In this document: positions 1-8,038 of the stretch, in pieces
Numbering within the stretch: position 1 is the stretch's first letter
Layout: the number at the start of each line of letters is the position of its first letter
From: an uncultured Lachnospiraceae bacterium
Lineage (GTDB): Bacteria > Bacillota > Clostridia > Lachnospirales > Lachnospiraceae
DNA length: 64,000 bases
Assembly: GCA_910580195.1 (NCBI GenBank)
Contig: CAJTWA010000011.1
Location: 1-64,000 of the forward strand
Direction: 5' to 3'
Program-made: the position numbers and the translations under genes
The notes under the pieces: model-generated
The model's input: the letters and a program-made list of their open reading frames with translations, nothing else
What the model was told of the DNA's origin: nothing
Database searches by the model: none

Positions 1-182
1 GCCTCCGTTTTTTGCCCCGCACACCCGAAGAAATATCCGGCGCAATTTGGCAAAGCTATTTTGGGATTCTTCCTCGGGATTTCGGGAAAGCCTTCGTTCC
101 TAAGTCTGCGTAAGCAGTGGATTTCGCCTCCACTAAGGACGCCCATGAACCGTTTGCTTAGGGGAAGGGCAGCCCGCAATTG
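1..182 (-). repeat. Family-1 palindromic element, copy 1, cut by window edge
   Basis: This is the right part of a dispersed element seen four more times, at 673, 13175, 19131 and 40051. Positions 152-182 carry the terminal arm, which in the other copies pairs with an arm at the far end. Here the partner arm lies outside the window. Positions 1-60 resemble the extra internal segment of the 19131 copy, so both belong to a longer subfamily. No coding capacity is evident. Confidence 0.75.
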
Positions 183-441
183 CCTGTGTATGGGGAAAGG
201 CAAGGTTGTTAATCTGCAAACGTGTTTGAATAATTTTTCCACAGGCTGTATACTCCTATTTTGTGGAGGATTTGCTTTATATTTAACAGCTGGAGTAATA
301 TATACAAGGTAGTTCTTTGCGCTTCCTTTATTCAGTGAAAAATTTTTTACGGCGTCTTATGGTGTTCGCAAGCCAAGGAACATATTAGTAAGAAAGTATT
401 TTTTAAACGTGTTTTACCACAAGGCAGTGGGATATAGTAAA

Positions 442-604
442 ATATTACTCCAGCGGTTAAATATCGACGTTTTTACTTGCCTAAATTTCTATCTGCTGCG
501 TTGCCAGCCGTTGACGTAGCCCCACTACACCGCCCTCTTCCGCCTTGCAGATGGAAATTTATTCTACGTAAAATTCGTTGGAATTTAACCGCCGGAGTAA
601 TAAT
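442..604. repeat. Family-2 palindromic element, copy 1
   Basis: A roughly 160-base element bounded by inverted arms: ATATTACTCC at 442 and the matching GGAGTAATAA near 595, about 20 bases each. A second inverted pair inside (around 484 and 548) flanks a core rich in GCCGT/GTAGCC. A related core with entirely different arms lies at 56531-56697. A further half-arm of the same sequence is at about 281-301. It looks like a mobile or structural repeat, not a gene. Confidence 0.7.
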
Positions 605-672
605 TTCAGCATAATATGCGGCAGAACAAAGTAAAACAGGCAAATACCGAAAAAGGTTCCCCAACACACAGG

Positions 673-849
673 CAATTCCGGGACGCCCTCCCCCTAAGCA
701 AACGATTCATGGGCGCCCTTAGCGTAGGCGAAATCCACTGCTTACGAAGGCTTAGTGATGAAGGCTTTCCTGAATCACTTAGCCGCAGTTAGCAGTTAGT
801 TCGCCGGAGCGTTGCCCAGTTTGCTTAGGGGGAGGGCGTCCCGGAATTG
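673..849 (+). repeat. Family-1 palindromic element, copy 2
   Basis: A 177-base element whose first and last 31 bases are perfect reverse complements (CAATTCCGGG... and ...CCCGGAATTG). The interior contains segments conserved in all copies, such as GCGAAATCCACTGCTTACG and GCAGTTAGCAGTTAGTTCGC. Flanks ACACAGG on the left and CCGTCC on the right are also shared between copies. It sits in the non-coding region before the hydrogenase-like gene. Confidence 0.9.
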
Positions 850-855
850 CCGTCC

Positions 856-956
856 GCCCCCATAGCCCCAAAACAAATCCCCCAAAAAATTACAGCTTCA
901 TAATGAATGGAAACTGACGCCCCCATAGCCCCAAAACGGATTCCCCAAAAAATTAC
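856..956. repeat. Direct repeat, about 38 bases, two copies
   Basis: Two near-identical segments beginning GCCCCCATAGCCCC occur at 856-893 and 919-956, separated by 25 bases. The rest of 957-1142 is A+C-rich, with CCCAAATTATTT also repeated twice. I see no gene here. The leader of the next gene starts at about 1131 with GAGGG. Confidence 0.7.
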
Positions 957-1142
957 CATCTCCCAAAAGTAAAAAGATTCCCTTACAGAAAATCCCCCCT
1001 TTCCAAAATCAAAACTAAAACAAATCTTTTACATTGCCATCTGTTCGCCCCATAAAGAAAAACCCAAATTATTTCTCCATCCCCCAAATTATTTCCCCCA
1101 ATTCTGCCAATACTATCAAAAAACAGAAATGAGGGACTAACA

Positions 1143-2378
1143 TTGAAAACATTCCACCAACTATACCTAGACATCCTGCAGCAAGAAGCAGGCCACGGCC
1201 GCATCCTTGAGGAAGACTACAACCCATACCACATGGACTGCCTCCTCCACCCCGAACGCCACGCCCCCGTCATCTTCGCAGAAGAATGTGAACAGTGCGC
1301 CTTCGAGCGGGCCTGCGAAAGAAGCTGCATTTTCGACGCCTTTGAGCAGGACGAAACCGGGAAAGTCCATATCAACAAGGAGAAATGCACCGGCTGCGGC
1401 GCCTGCGTAGAAGCCTGTAAGCTGGAAAAGCTGGCCGCCAACAAAGACATCGTCCCAGTCCTTCAGGCTATCCGGGAACAAGGGCAGGAAGTATACGCCC
1501 TTGTAGCCCCGGCTTTCCTAGGGCAGTTCGGCAGGGAAGTCACCACTGGGAAATTGCGTGCGGCATTTAAAGCCATGGGGTTCCAAGGCCTCATCGAAGT
1601 TGCCGTATTTGCAGATATCCTGACGTTAAAAGAAGCCTTGGAATTTGACGCCAAAATCCAGAAGGAGCAGGACTACCAGCTTACAAGCTGCTGCTGCCCC
1701 GTCTGGATAGCCATGATACGCAAGGTCTACCACGAGCTGATGCCCCATGTGCCCGGCGCAGTTTCCCCCATGGTTGCCGCAGGGCGTGTGGTGAAAAAGC
1801 TGCACCCGGATGCAGTCACCGTATTTGTAGGCCCCTGCATGGCGAAAAAGAAGGAGGCAAGGGAGCCGGATATTGCAGATGCCGTGGACTATGTGCTGAC
1901 TTTTCAGGAGGTGCAGGACATGTTTGACGCGGCGGACATCCATCCCGAGGAACTGGGGGAAGATGAAAAAGAGCACTCTTCCCGTGCGGGGCGGATTTAT
2001 GCCCGGACAGGAGGCGTCAGCGAAGCAGTAAAAGCCACGGTAAAGCAGCTAAACCCAGAGCGGAAAATTGAAGTCCGTGCAGAAACGGCAGACGGCGTCC
2101 CAGCCTGCCGGGAAATGATAGAGCGGCTGAAAAAGGGGGAAACAACCGCCAACTTTTTCGAGGGAATGGGCTGCCCCGGCGGATGCGTAGGCGGGCCGAA
2201 AGCGCTGATTGGAAAGGAAGAAGGCCGAAAGAATGTGGAGCAATATGGGGACGAAGCCGAGTACCAGACCCCGCTGGAAAATCCTTTCGTGCAGGAACTG
2301 CTGGCGCGGCTGGGGTTCTTTACAATTGAAGAATTTCTTAAGGAAAGCGATATTTTGGTGCGGGATTTCTCAGTGTGA
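1143..2378 (+). CDS. Monomeric [FeFe]-hydrogenase-like iron-sulfur protein
   Basis: A 411-residue cytosolic protein of the [FeFe]-hydrogenase large-subunit family, expected to reduce protons, oxidise H2 or sense redox state. Two [4Fe-4S] motifs are visible: C49, C52, C58, C62 and C82, C85, C88, C92. The three H-cluster motifs follow: TSCCCPVW at 181-188, PCMAKKKE at 231-238 and EGMGCPGGC at 340-348. The extra cysteine in the first motif and the GPC form of the second differ from classical HydA (TSCCPxW, MPCxxKxxE) and fit a divergent subgroup. The start is TTG with GAGGG about 9 bases upstream. No maturase or electron-transfer partner gene is nearby. Family certain; direction of activity unknown. 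Confidence 0.85.
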   Translation: MKTFHQLYLDILQQEAGHGRILEEDYNPYHMDCLLHPERHAPVIFAEECEQCAFERACERSCIFDAFEQDETGKVHINKEKCTGCGACVEACKLEKLAANKDIVPVLQAIREQGQEVYALVAPAFLGQFGREVTTGKLRAAFKAMGFQGLIEVAVFADILTLKEALEFDAKIQKEQDYQLTSCCCPVWIAMIRKVYHELMPHVPGAVSPMVAAGRVVKKLHPDAVTVFVGPCMAKKKEAREPDIADAVDYVLTFQEVQDMFDAADIHPEELGEDEKEHSSRAGRIYARTGGVSEAVKATVKQLNPERKIEVRAETADGVPACREMIERLKKGETTANFFEGMGCPGGCVGGPKALIGKEEGRKNVEQYGDEAEYQTPLENPFVQELLARLGFFTIEEFLKESDILVRDFSV

Positions 2379-2450
2379 CATTTGGTTTGGTGCATAAAAT
2401 AACAAATCTCTTTGTGCATAAAGAGGGGAAATACAGATTTTTGTATAGGA

Positions 2451-2873
2451 TTAGGTTGATGTTGGCTCTTCATCCATGTGAAGGAATTCAGCCGGCGTCA
2501 GAATTAGGGGATTTTTAATTCCAGATTCCAGAAAGTCTTTATCGCCAGTAAGTAAAATATCGGCTTTTGCATGGATGGCTGCCCTTAAAATTGGGCGGTC
2601 ATCCAAATCCCTAACACGTAGTTCAGGCAAGGTTTCCTCAATAGGGACAGGCACCAATTCCAGCGTCAGCAGGGCAAGTGAGAGAAACTTGTCCAAGGAT
2701 GCAAGCCGTTTTGGGAATTTTTTACGGAAAATCCGGTTCATTTCATCCACGTTCTGTTCGCAAACCAGCCCACGGTTTGGGTAAGATACAGCTTTTACAT
2801 ATGCCTGAAAAGGTATGCTGCCAGCGTTCAATGCTGCAGAAATCAGGACGTTTGTATCAATTAAAATCCTCAT
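2451..2873 (-). CDS. PIN-domain ribonuclease, VapC-type toxin
   Basis: A PIN-domain protein of about 140 residues, probably the toxin of a type II toxin-antitoxin pair and a Mg2+-dependent RNase. It opens with RILIDTNVLIS, carrying the first catalytic Asp. It continues with RDLDDRPILRAA and LLTGDKDFLE, which supply the other acidic residues. I chose the ATG at 2873 because GAGGAAAA precedes it at normal spacing; an ATG five codons earlier (2888) is possible. It overlaps the end of the AbrB-type gene upstream by 17 bases, as expected for a co-translated pair. Confidence 0.85.
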   Translation of the reverse strand: MRILIDTNVLISAALNAGSIPFQAYVKAVSYPNRGLVCEQNVDEMNRIFRKKFPKRLASLDKFLSLALLTLELVPVPIEETLPELRVRDLDDRPILRAAIHAKADILLTGDKDFLESGIKNPLILTPAEFLHMDEEPTST

Positions 2874-3144
2874 GCGTTTTTTCCTCATCTCTTAACTCTT
2901 TGACAAGGGCAGCCACAGCCTCATCAGAATCCAAGCCTGTGCGCCCTGCCTCCCCTGCTAATTCATTTTGAAGCATTTGCATAGCATAGACGGCGGAATT
3001 CACAATGCGGACAGTGCCTCCCTCAACAATAAAGGAAATTCGGTCCCCACTCGTTACCCCAAGTGTTTCCCGTACATCCTTTGGGATTGTGACCTGCCCT
3101 TTTGCCATAATTTTGGCATTGTCAATAAAAGTATTTGCTGCCAT
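2857..3144 (-). CDS. AbrB/MazE-type antitoxin
   Basis: A 95-residue DNA-binding antitoxin. The SpoVT/AbrB swapped-hairpin signature is at the N-terminus: AKIMAKGQVTIPKDVRETLG, then GDRISFIVEGGTVRI. The C-terminal helical tail, ending EKTHEDFN, would bind the PIN toxin encoded immediately downstream. The start at 3144 is supported by GGGTGATTA just upstream, an extended Shine-Dalgarno match. A longer reading frame from 3201 adds 19 residues of no family character. The pair probably represses its own promoter, as is usual for such loci. Confidence 0.85.
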   Translation of the reverse strand: MAANTFIDNAKIMAKGQVTIPKDVRETLGVTSGDRISFIVEGGTVRIVNSAVYAMQMLQNELAGEAGRTGLDSDEAVAALVKELRDEEKTHEDFN

Positions 3145-3485
3145 AGTAATCACCCATTCCTTTCCGTTTATCCGGGTATAAACAGTAACATTCAATACCA
3201 TTTTTCACAGTAATCAGCCATTTTCCCGTTTCATTTAGGTATAAAATAGGAACGGAACATTCTTTTTATGAAAAATAGGGAATTCCCTACTTTTATTATA
3301 TGCAGGTATTGCAGAAAAATCAATGTTTTTATACACGCGGGCAATGGCACTTGGTGAGTGCCGTGAGGGTAAATGTACTACGGATGCAAATTTGACGCTC
3401 CGTGGTTTGCAGCGAGGTATTTGGAGATACACAGGTAGGAAGAACATTCCATTTTAATTGTATGGCAGGCAATCTCTTAACAGAA

Positions 3486-3683
3486 ATAAAAAACGAAAGA
3501 AAATGAAAGCAATACAAGAAAATCTAATATAATATGAACAAAAACCGAAACCAAATCGTGTGTAATTCTGCCGAAATTACAAAAACCCCTTGCAAACCGA
3601 AAAAAGTAGATGTAGAATATAATCATAAAGAAAAATAAAACGAAAATAAAGAAATGAAAAACAAAAAATAACGAAAGAGAGGA
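3486..3683. promoter_or_regulatory. Repeated ACGAAA motifs, candidate DeoR operators
   Basis: The A-rich leader before the acid-sugar operon repeats an ACGAAA core: ATAAAAAACGAAAGAAAATG at 3486-3505, AAAATAAAACGAAAATAAAG at 3632-3651, and ATAACGAAAGAGAGG at about 3669. A nearly identical copy is at 7343-7369, before the YcxB/DeoR genes. Repetition in front of both units suggests the binding site of one of the local DeoR regulators. This is inference. Confidence 0.45.
3590..3618 (+). promoter_or_regulatory. Sigma-A-type promoter of the acid-sugar operon
   Basis: TTGCAA at 3590-3595 and TAGAAT at 3613-3618, with a 17-base spacer, about 70 bases before the first gene. TATAAT at 3617-3622 is an alternative -10 with longer spacing. 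The promoter lies between the repeated ACGAAA motifs. Confidence 0.5.
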
Positions 3684-3690
3684 AAAGAAA

Positions 3691-4710
3691 ATGAGCACAA
3701 CATTTAAGCCAGTAACTGCCATTACCATGGGGGACCCTGCCGGGATTGGCCCGGAGATTGTGGTGGGAACCATGCTTTCCGAGGAAATCCATGCCTGCTG
3801 CAAGCCCTTTGTAATTGGGAGCCAAGCCATTATGGAGCGGGCGGCAAGGACTTTAGGGAAGGATTTGAAGTACCGCCAGATTACAGACCCTTCCGAAGCG
3901 GAATATGAGTATGGGACCGTAGACATTTTGGAAACTGGGGAATACGACACGGATTCCATCGAATGGGGGAAGGAACAGAAGCTGGCAGGCCAGATGGCAA
4001 TTGACTGGATTATGAAATCCATTGAGCTGGGCATGGCGAAGAAAATCGACGCAGTATCTACCTCCCCCATCCACAAAGGGGCAATCAAGCTGGTAGGGGT
4101 AAAGGAACCAGGGCACACGGAAATTTACCAGAACGCTACCCATTCCCCCTATGCGCTGACCATGTTTTCCTGCCATAAGCTGCGGGTGTTTTTTGTCAGC
4201 AGGCATATGTCGCTGGTGGATGCCTGCCATTATGCCACCAAGGACGTGATTTTGGAAAATGTCATCAATATCGACAAGGAGCTGCGCAAAGTTGGGATTG
4301 AACGCCCATTGATTGCGGTAGCGGGATTAAACCCCCACAACGGGGACAACGGGCTTTTTGGGACGGAGGAACTGACAGATATTGGGCCGGCGGTAGAGGC
4401 TGCCAAGGAACGCGGCATCAACGCCGTAGGGCCATGCCCGGCAGATTCCGTATTTAACATTGGGAAATCCGGGAAATATGACGCCATCCTTTCCCTGTAC
4501 CACGACCAAGGGCATATCGCATGCAAGACGCTGGATTTTGAGAAATCCGTAACCCTGACCTTTGGGCTCCCCTTTATCCGCAGCTCTGTGGACCATGGGA
4601 CGGCCTTTGACATTGCGGGGAAAGGGATTGCAGGGTGCGTAAGCCTGATTGAGTCCACAAAGGTGGTGGCAGAGTATGCGGCGAAACAGCATGGAAGAGA
4701 TGGAAACTAA
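3691..4710 (+). CDS. pdxA2: PdxA2-type 4-phospho-D-threonate dehydrogenase
   Basis: A 339-residue PdxA-family NAD-dependent dehydrogenase. Family signatures are MGDPAGIGPEIV near the N-terminus, PGHTEIY, and the metal-binding histidines in LYHDQGHIACK and DHGTAFDIAGKG. PdxA proper works in pyridoxal phosphate synthesis. When paired with a DUF1537 kinase, as here, the enzyme is known to oxidise and decarboxylate 4-phospho-D-threonate (or the erythronate isomer) to dihydroxyacetone phosphate. It is first in an operon with the kinase 25 bases downstream, then the permease. The start follows GAAAGAGAGGAAAAG. The exact acid-sugar isomer cannot be read from sequence. Confidence 0.85.
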   Translation: MSTTFKPVTAITMGDPAGIGPEIVVGTMLSEEIHACCKPFVIGSQAIMERAARTLGKDLKYRQITDPSEAEYEYGTVDILETGEYDTDSIEWGKEQKLAGQMAIDWIMKSIELGMAKKIDAVSTSPIHKGAIKLVGVKEPGHTEIYQNATHSPYALTMFSCHKLRVFFVSRHMSLVDACHYATKDVILENVINIDKELRKVGIERPLIAVAGLNPHNGDNGLFGTEELTDIGPAVEAAKERGINAVGPCPADSVFNIGKSGKYDAILSLYHDQGHIACKTLDFEKSVTLTFGLPFIRSSVDHGTAFDIAGKGIAGCVSLIESTKVVAEYAAKQHGRDGN

Positions 4711-4735
4711 GGATTTTTAGGAGGAGGGAACGAAG

Positions 4736-6079
4736 ATGCCTTTAATTGGAGCGGTTGCAGATGATTTGACAGGGGCTACTACCACAGGGGTTTTGCTGGC
4801 AAGGTCCAAGGCAAGGACAGCCGTATTTTTTAACGAGGAGGCGGCGGAACGGACGGAAGGGATAAAGGAGCTGGATGCTGTGCTAATCAGCAGCAACAGC
4901 AGGCCCCTTCCGGCCAAGGAGGCTTATGAAAAGGTTGCGTCCGCCACAAATACGTTAAAGCAGATGGGGGTGCAGTATTTTTCCAAGCGGATTGACACCA
5001 CGTTAAGGGGCGGCGTGGGGGTGGAAATAGACGCCATGCTAGATCAGCTCGGGGAGGGGGCTGTGGCGGTGGTTGTCCCGGCCATGCCCCAGTCCAAGCG
5101 GATTCTGGTAGGGGGCTATTCCATTATTGACGGGGTAGCCTTAGTGAAAACCCCAGTGGCGCAGGATGTGCGCACCCCAGTCAGGGAAAACTATATCCCC
5201 CGGCTGCTGGCGGGGCAGACCAAGCGCAAGGTAGGCTTGGTGACGCTGGATAAAGTCCTTGGCGGGGCAGAAGTAGAGCAGGCGCTGCAGGAGCAGAGGG
5301 AACAGGGCTGCGGGGTGATTGTGGTTGACGCGATTACCTTGGAGGATGTGGAAATGATTGCACAGGCCTGCATCAGCCTTGGCTGGGAAGTAGTAGCGGT
5401 AGACCCAGGGCCGTTTACTTCAAAACTTGCATTTTGCAGGGGAATCACAGGCAGCGAGGAGCCAAACCTTCCGCCAGAAGCAGAGGAACAGGGGAAAACG
5501 GTGCTGATTGCAGCAGGCAGCGCAACCCCTGTGACGGAGCGGCAGATGGAGGTTTTGTGCCAGGATCCCCGCCATGTAAGGATTAGCGTAGACCCTATTG
5601 CATTTATCGAAGGCGGGGAAGGGGCTGTTGCCGAAGCGGCACAGGCATCTTCCAAAGCCATGGGGATATTAAGTTCAAAAAGCCAGCCCCGGGCAATCCT
5701 GTTTGAAACGGCATTGCATGGGACGCTGCTGGATTTGGACAAAGAAGATGGGAAAAGGGGGTATCCCAAGGGCATGAGCGCAGACCGCATCAATGCCGGG
5801 CTTGGGTGCATCATTTCCCAAGTGCTGGAGCAGGCCGGGCGGGAGAAGATTGCCGGGCTGTACACCACGGGGGGAGATACCATGGTAAACGTCTGTTACC
5901 AATTAGGGGTGGAATGTATTGAAGTGATGGATTATGTCATCCCCCAAGCCGATGTAGGGCGGCTGGTTGGGAACTACGACGGGCTGCCGGTTGTGGGGAA
6001 AGGCGGGCTGACAGGGGGAGAGCAGACTGCTTGCGAAATTGTCAGCCGGTTATTTGGGGAATCCTCTAGGTATGCCTAA
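4736..6079 (+). CDS. dtnK: DUF1537 four-carbon acid-sugar kinase
   Basis: A 447-residue kinase of the DUF1537 family (OtnK/DtnK), which phosphorylates D-threonate or erythronate at the 4-position. The N-terminal signature IGAVADDLTGATTTG and SKRIDTTLRGG form the sugar-acid site. The C-terminal half carries the nucleotide-binding region, with ALHGT and LYTTGGDT. The start has AGGAGGG about 8 bases upstream. Its product would be the substrate of the dehydrogenase encoded just before it, and the permease gene follows. Substrate isomer is inferred from gene pairing only. Confidence 0.85.
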   Translation: MPLIGAVADDLTGATTTGVLLARSKARTAVFFNEEAAERTEGIKELDAVLISSNSRPLPAKEAYEKVASATNTLKQMGVQYFSKRIDTTLRGGVGVEIDAMLDQLGEGAVAVVVPAMPQSKRILVGGYSIIDGVALVKTPVAQDVRTPVRENYIPRLLAGQTKRKVGLVTLDKVLGGAEVEQALQEQREQGCGVIVVDAITLEDVEMIAQACISLGWEVVAVDPGPFTSKLAFCRGITGSEEPNLPPEAEEQGKTVLIAAGSATPVTERQMEVLCQDPRHVRISVDPIAFIEGGEGAVAEAAQASSKAMGILSSKSQPRAILFETALHGTLLDLDKEDGKRGYPKGMSADRINAGLGCIISQVLEQAGREKIAGLYTTGGDTMVNVCYQLGVECIEVMDYVIPQADVGRLVGNYDGLPVVGKGGLTGGEQTACEIVSRLFGESSRYA

Positions 6080-6091
6080 ATATGGGCAAAA

Positions 6092-6173
6092 AAAGCCAGC
6101 CAGCAAACAGTGGATTTACAAAAGGATGGATTTGCAAAAGAAAGCCAGACAACAAACGGTGGATTTACAAAAG
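6092..6173. repeat. Imperfect direct repeat between kinase and permease genes
   Basis: Two segments of about 33 bases, AAAGCCAGCCAGCAAACAG... at 6092 and AAAGCCAGACAACAAACGG... at 6141, both ending GTGGATTTACAAAAG, with a partial third copy between them. A reading frame of 74 codons runs across the spacer but is lysine-rich, repeat-derived and lacks a good start, so I do not call it a gene. Confidence 0.6.
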
Positions 6174-6275
6174 AAAGGCGGCCGGCAAGTGCATAGGGGC
6201 AAAATCTTTCTTTGGCGGAAGGTGATTGGAGAAACTATTTGGCCCATAGGCATTAGGGAATAGGAAGGAGAAGAG

Positions 6276-7307
6276 ATGGAAACAAAGAACAAAGTAAATG
6301 AAGAAAAGAAACAGATGGATTTGGATATTTTAAATAAAATGAAAAACCTCCCGGGCGGGCTTGTCATTATCCCGCTGGTGATTGCGGTGGTGCTTGCAAC
6401 CTTTGTGCCTTCGGTGTTCCAGATTGGGGGCTATGTGACGGCGCTGTTTTATGAAGGGAATTCCTGCATGATGGGATTTTTCCTGATTGTCTGCGGTTCC
6501 ATGATTAATGTCAAGCAGGTGGGGATGCCCCTTTACAAAGGGGTAATCATGACAGGGGCAAAATTTGTCCTAGGCGTAGTGCTGGGGCTTCTCGTGGGGA
6601 CAATCTGCGGGCCGGAAGGGTTCCTTGGGATTGCGCCTTTCGTGCTGATTGCCACGATTACCAATTCCAACGGCTCCCTGTACATATCCTTGTCTTCCCA
6701 GTTTGGGAACGCTACGGACACCGGGGCAATTTCCGTCCTGTCCATGAACGACGGGCCATTCTTCACCCTGATTGCGTTAGGCGCTACCGGGCTTGCCAAC
6801 ATCCCAATCAAGTCTTTGGTTGCTGTTTTGGTGCCTTTGCTGATTGGGTTCGTATGGGGGAACTTGGATAAAGGGTTCCGGGACGCCTGCAAAGTGGCGC
6901 AGCCTATTGTCACTTTTTTTATGACGATTTCCATTGGGGCAAAGACGGACGTAAAGACCATCCTGACTGCGGGGGCGTCCGGGATTGTGCTGGGCTTGAT
7001 TTCTGCGGCGACGGCAGTGCTGTTTTTCTTCATCATCAACCTGCTGCTCCCGAAGAAAGAGCGGAACGCCATGGGCGCGGCTATTGGCACCACGGCGCTG
7101 AATTCCGCCATGACCCCGGCGGCAGTGGCAGAAGCTGACCCAAGCATGTCGCCCTATGTATCCATGGCGACGGCGCAGTGCGCAACGGCCTCCATCATTA
7201 CCCTGTTCCTCTGCCCGTTCATTACGGCTTCTTTTGACAAATACATGCAGAAAAAGCAGAAAGGCATCTACAGCCCCGAAGGCTGGGCTTATAACAAAGC
7301 AGCGTAA
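6276..7307 (+). CDS. KdgT-family sugar-acid permease
   Basis: A 343-residue integral membrane protein of the 2-keto-3-deoxygluconate permease family, about ten hydrophobic segments, probably a proton symporter for sugar acids. The N-terminus up to about residue 22 is polar and cytosolic, then NLPGGLVIIPLVIAVVLATF begins the first membrane span. Family stretches include ITNSNGSLY, GAISVLSMNDGPFFT and TTALNSAMTPAAVAEADP. It follows the kinase by about 200 bases with GAAGGAGAAGAG before the ATG. Context points to uptake of the tetronate used by the two upstream enzymes, not necessarily ketodeoxygluconate. Confidence 0.85.
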   Translation: METKNKVNEEKKQMDLDILNKMKNLPGGLVIIPLVIAVVLATFVPSVFQIGGYVTALFYEGNSCMMGFFLIVCGSMINVKQVGMPLYKGVIMTGAKFVLGVVLGLLVGTICGPEGFLGIAPFVLIATITNSNGSLYISLSSQFGNATDTGAISVLSMNDGPFFTLIALGATGLANIPIKSLVAVLVPLLIGFVWGNLDKGFRDACKVAQPIVTFFMTISIGAKTDVKTILTAGASGIVLGLISAATAVLFFFIINLLLPKKERNAMGAAIGTTALNSAMTPAAVAEADPSMSPYVSMATAQCATASIITLFLCPFITASFDKYMQKKQKGIYSPEGWAYNKAA

Positions 7308-7342
7308 GGGCAAGGAAATACAGGGGTTTTGCAGCCCCTTAG

Positions 7343-7369
7343 AATAAAAAACGAAAATAAAGTGAAAAA
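7343..7369. promoter_or_regulatory. Second ACGAAA operator-like site
   Basis: AATAAAAAACGAAAATAAAG at 7343-7362 matches the site at 3632-3651 almost base for base. It lies between the permease gene and the regulator transcript, so one DeoR protein could control both units. Inferred from repetition only. Confidence 0.4.
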
Positions 7370-7409
7370 AGCTCTTTTATATGGTAAGATATAAAAGGGC
7401 TTTTTCACA
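7362..7409 (+). terminator. Strong intrinsic terminator after the permease gene
   Basis: A near-perfect hairpin: GTGAAAAAAGCTCTTTTATAT pairs with ATATAAAAGGGCTTTTTCAC around a GGTAAG loop, with one unpaired A. The right arm supplies the T tract. The mirror A tract means it may also stop minus-strand transcripts. It ends the acid-sugar operon 55 bases past the permease stop. Confidence 0.8.
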
Positions 7410-7435
7410 AACAAAATTTGTGGGAAGGTGGTACA

Positions 7436-8038
7436 ATGAATAAGATAACAGTAAATATGACGAAAGAGGCTCTTTTCGATTTCCTTCTGTTCCATGCATA
7501 TTCCAAGCTAGGCGGTTTTCTGGTGAATGTGCTGGGGCTGGCCGTGGCCTTTCTGGGCATCTTCCTGTATGTGTCCGGGAATACAACGGGGCTTGGCGCA
7601 GCCTGTTACCTTGGCGCGTCCTTCCTGTTCCTTGCTTATACCCCAATCTTGCTAAAGATAAGGGCGAAAAAGCAGGTGCAGGTGAACCCGGAATACAGCC
7701 AGCCGGTAGAAGTGACGTTTTCAGAGGAATCCGGCATTGTGGCAAAATGGCAGGAAGGGAAGAGGGAATACCCTTGGGAAGACATTGAGCGGGCGGTAGT
7801 GACGCCTAAAACCATCGGCATTTATTATGGAAAGGAACAGGCGCTGATTATCCCAAAGCCAGACTTTGGGGAGCAGTTTGCAGATATTTTCCAAATGATT
7901 GCAAGAGCCTCTGCCAGAAGGAGGAAACATGCAGGAACGCAGGCAGATGATACTACAGGAACTGGAGGAAAACGGGAAAGTGCGGGTGGCGGAGCTCAGC
8001 AGGAAAATGGGGTGCTCAGAAGTGACAATCCGCAATGA
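7436..8038 (+). CDS. YcxB-like membrane protein
   Basis: A 200-residue protein with two membrane spans (about residues 27-47 and 52-74) followed by a soluble domain of the YcxB C-terminal type (VEVTFSEESGIVAKW ... YPWEDIERAV ... IPK). Function unknown; such proteins are often beside regulators. The start at 7436 follows GGGAAGGTGG. The last 36 codons overlap the start of the DeoR gene by 110 bases and look like out-of-frame regulator sequence, so the original stop may have been lost. The domain itself ends at about residue 160. Confidence 0.7.
   Translation: MNKITVNMTKEALFDFLLFHAYSKLGGFLVNVLGLAVAFLGIFLYVSGNTTGLGAACYLGASFLFLAYTPILLKIRAKKQVQVNPEYSQPVEVTFSEESGIVAKWQEGKREYPWEDIERAVVTPKTIGIYYGKEQALIIPKPDFGEQFADIFQMIARASARRRKHAGTQADDTTGTGGKRESAGGGAQQENGVLRSDNPQ

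Noticed and set aside
61..312. 83-codon frame at the left edge
   Set aside because: It reads through the family-1 repeat and has no ribosome binding site or family resemblance; a similar frame appears antisense in the 19131 copy.
473..667. 64-codon minus-strand frame
   Set aside because: Lies wholly in the family-2 palindromic element.
6039..6263. 74-codon Lys/Gln-rich frame between kinase and permease genes
   Set aside because: Derived from a direct repeat, starts inside the kinase gene and lacks a good start signal.
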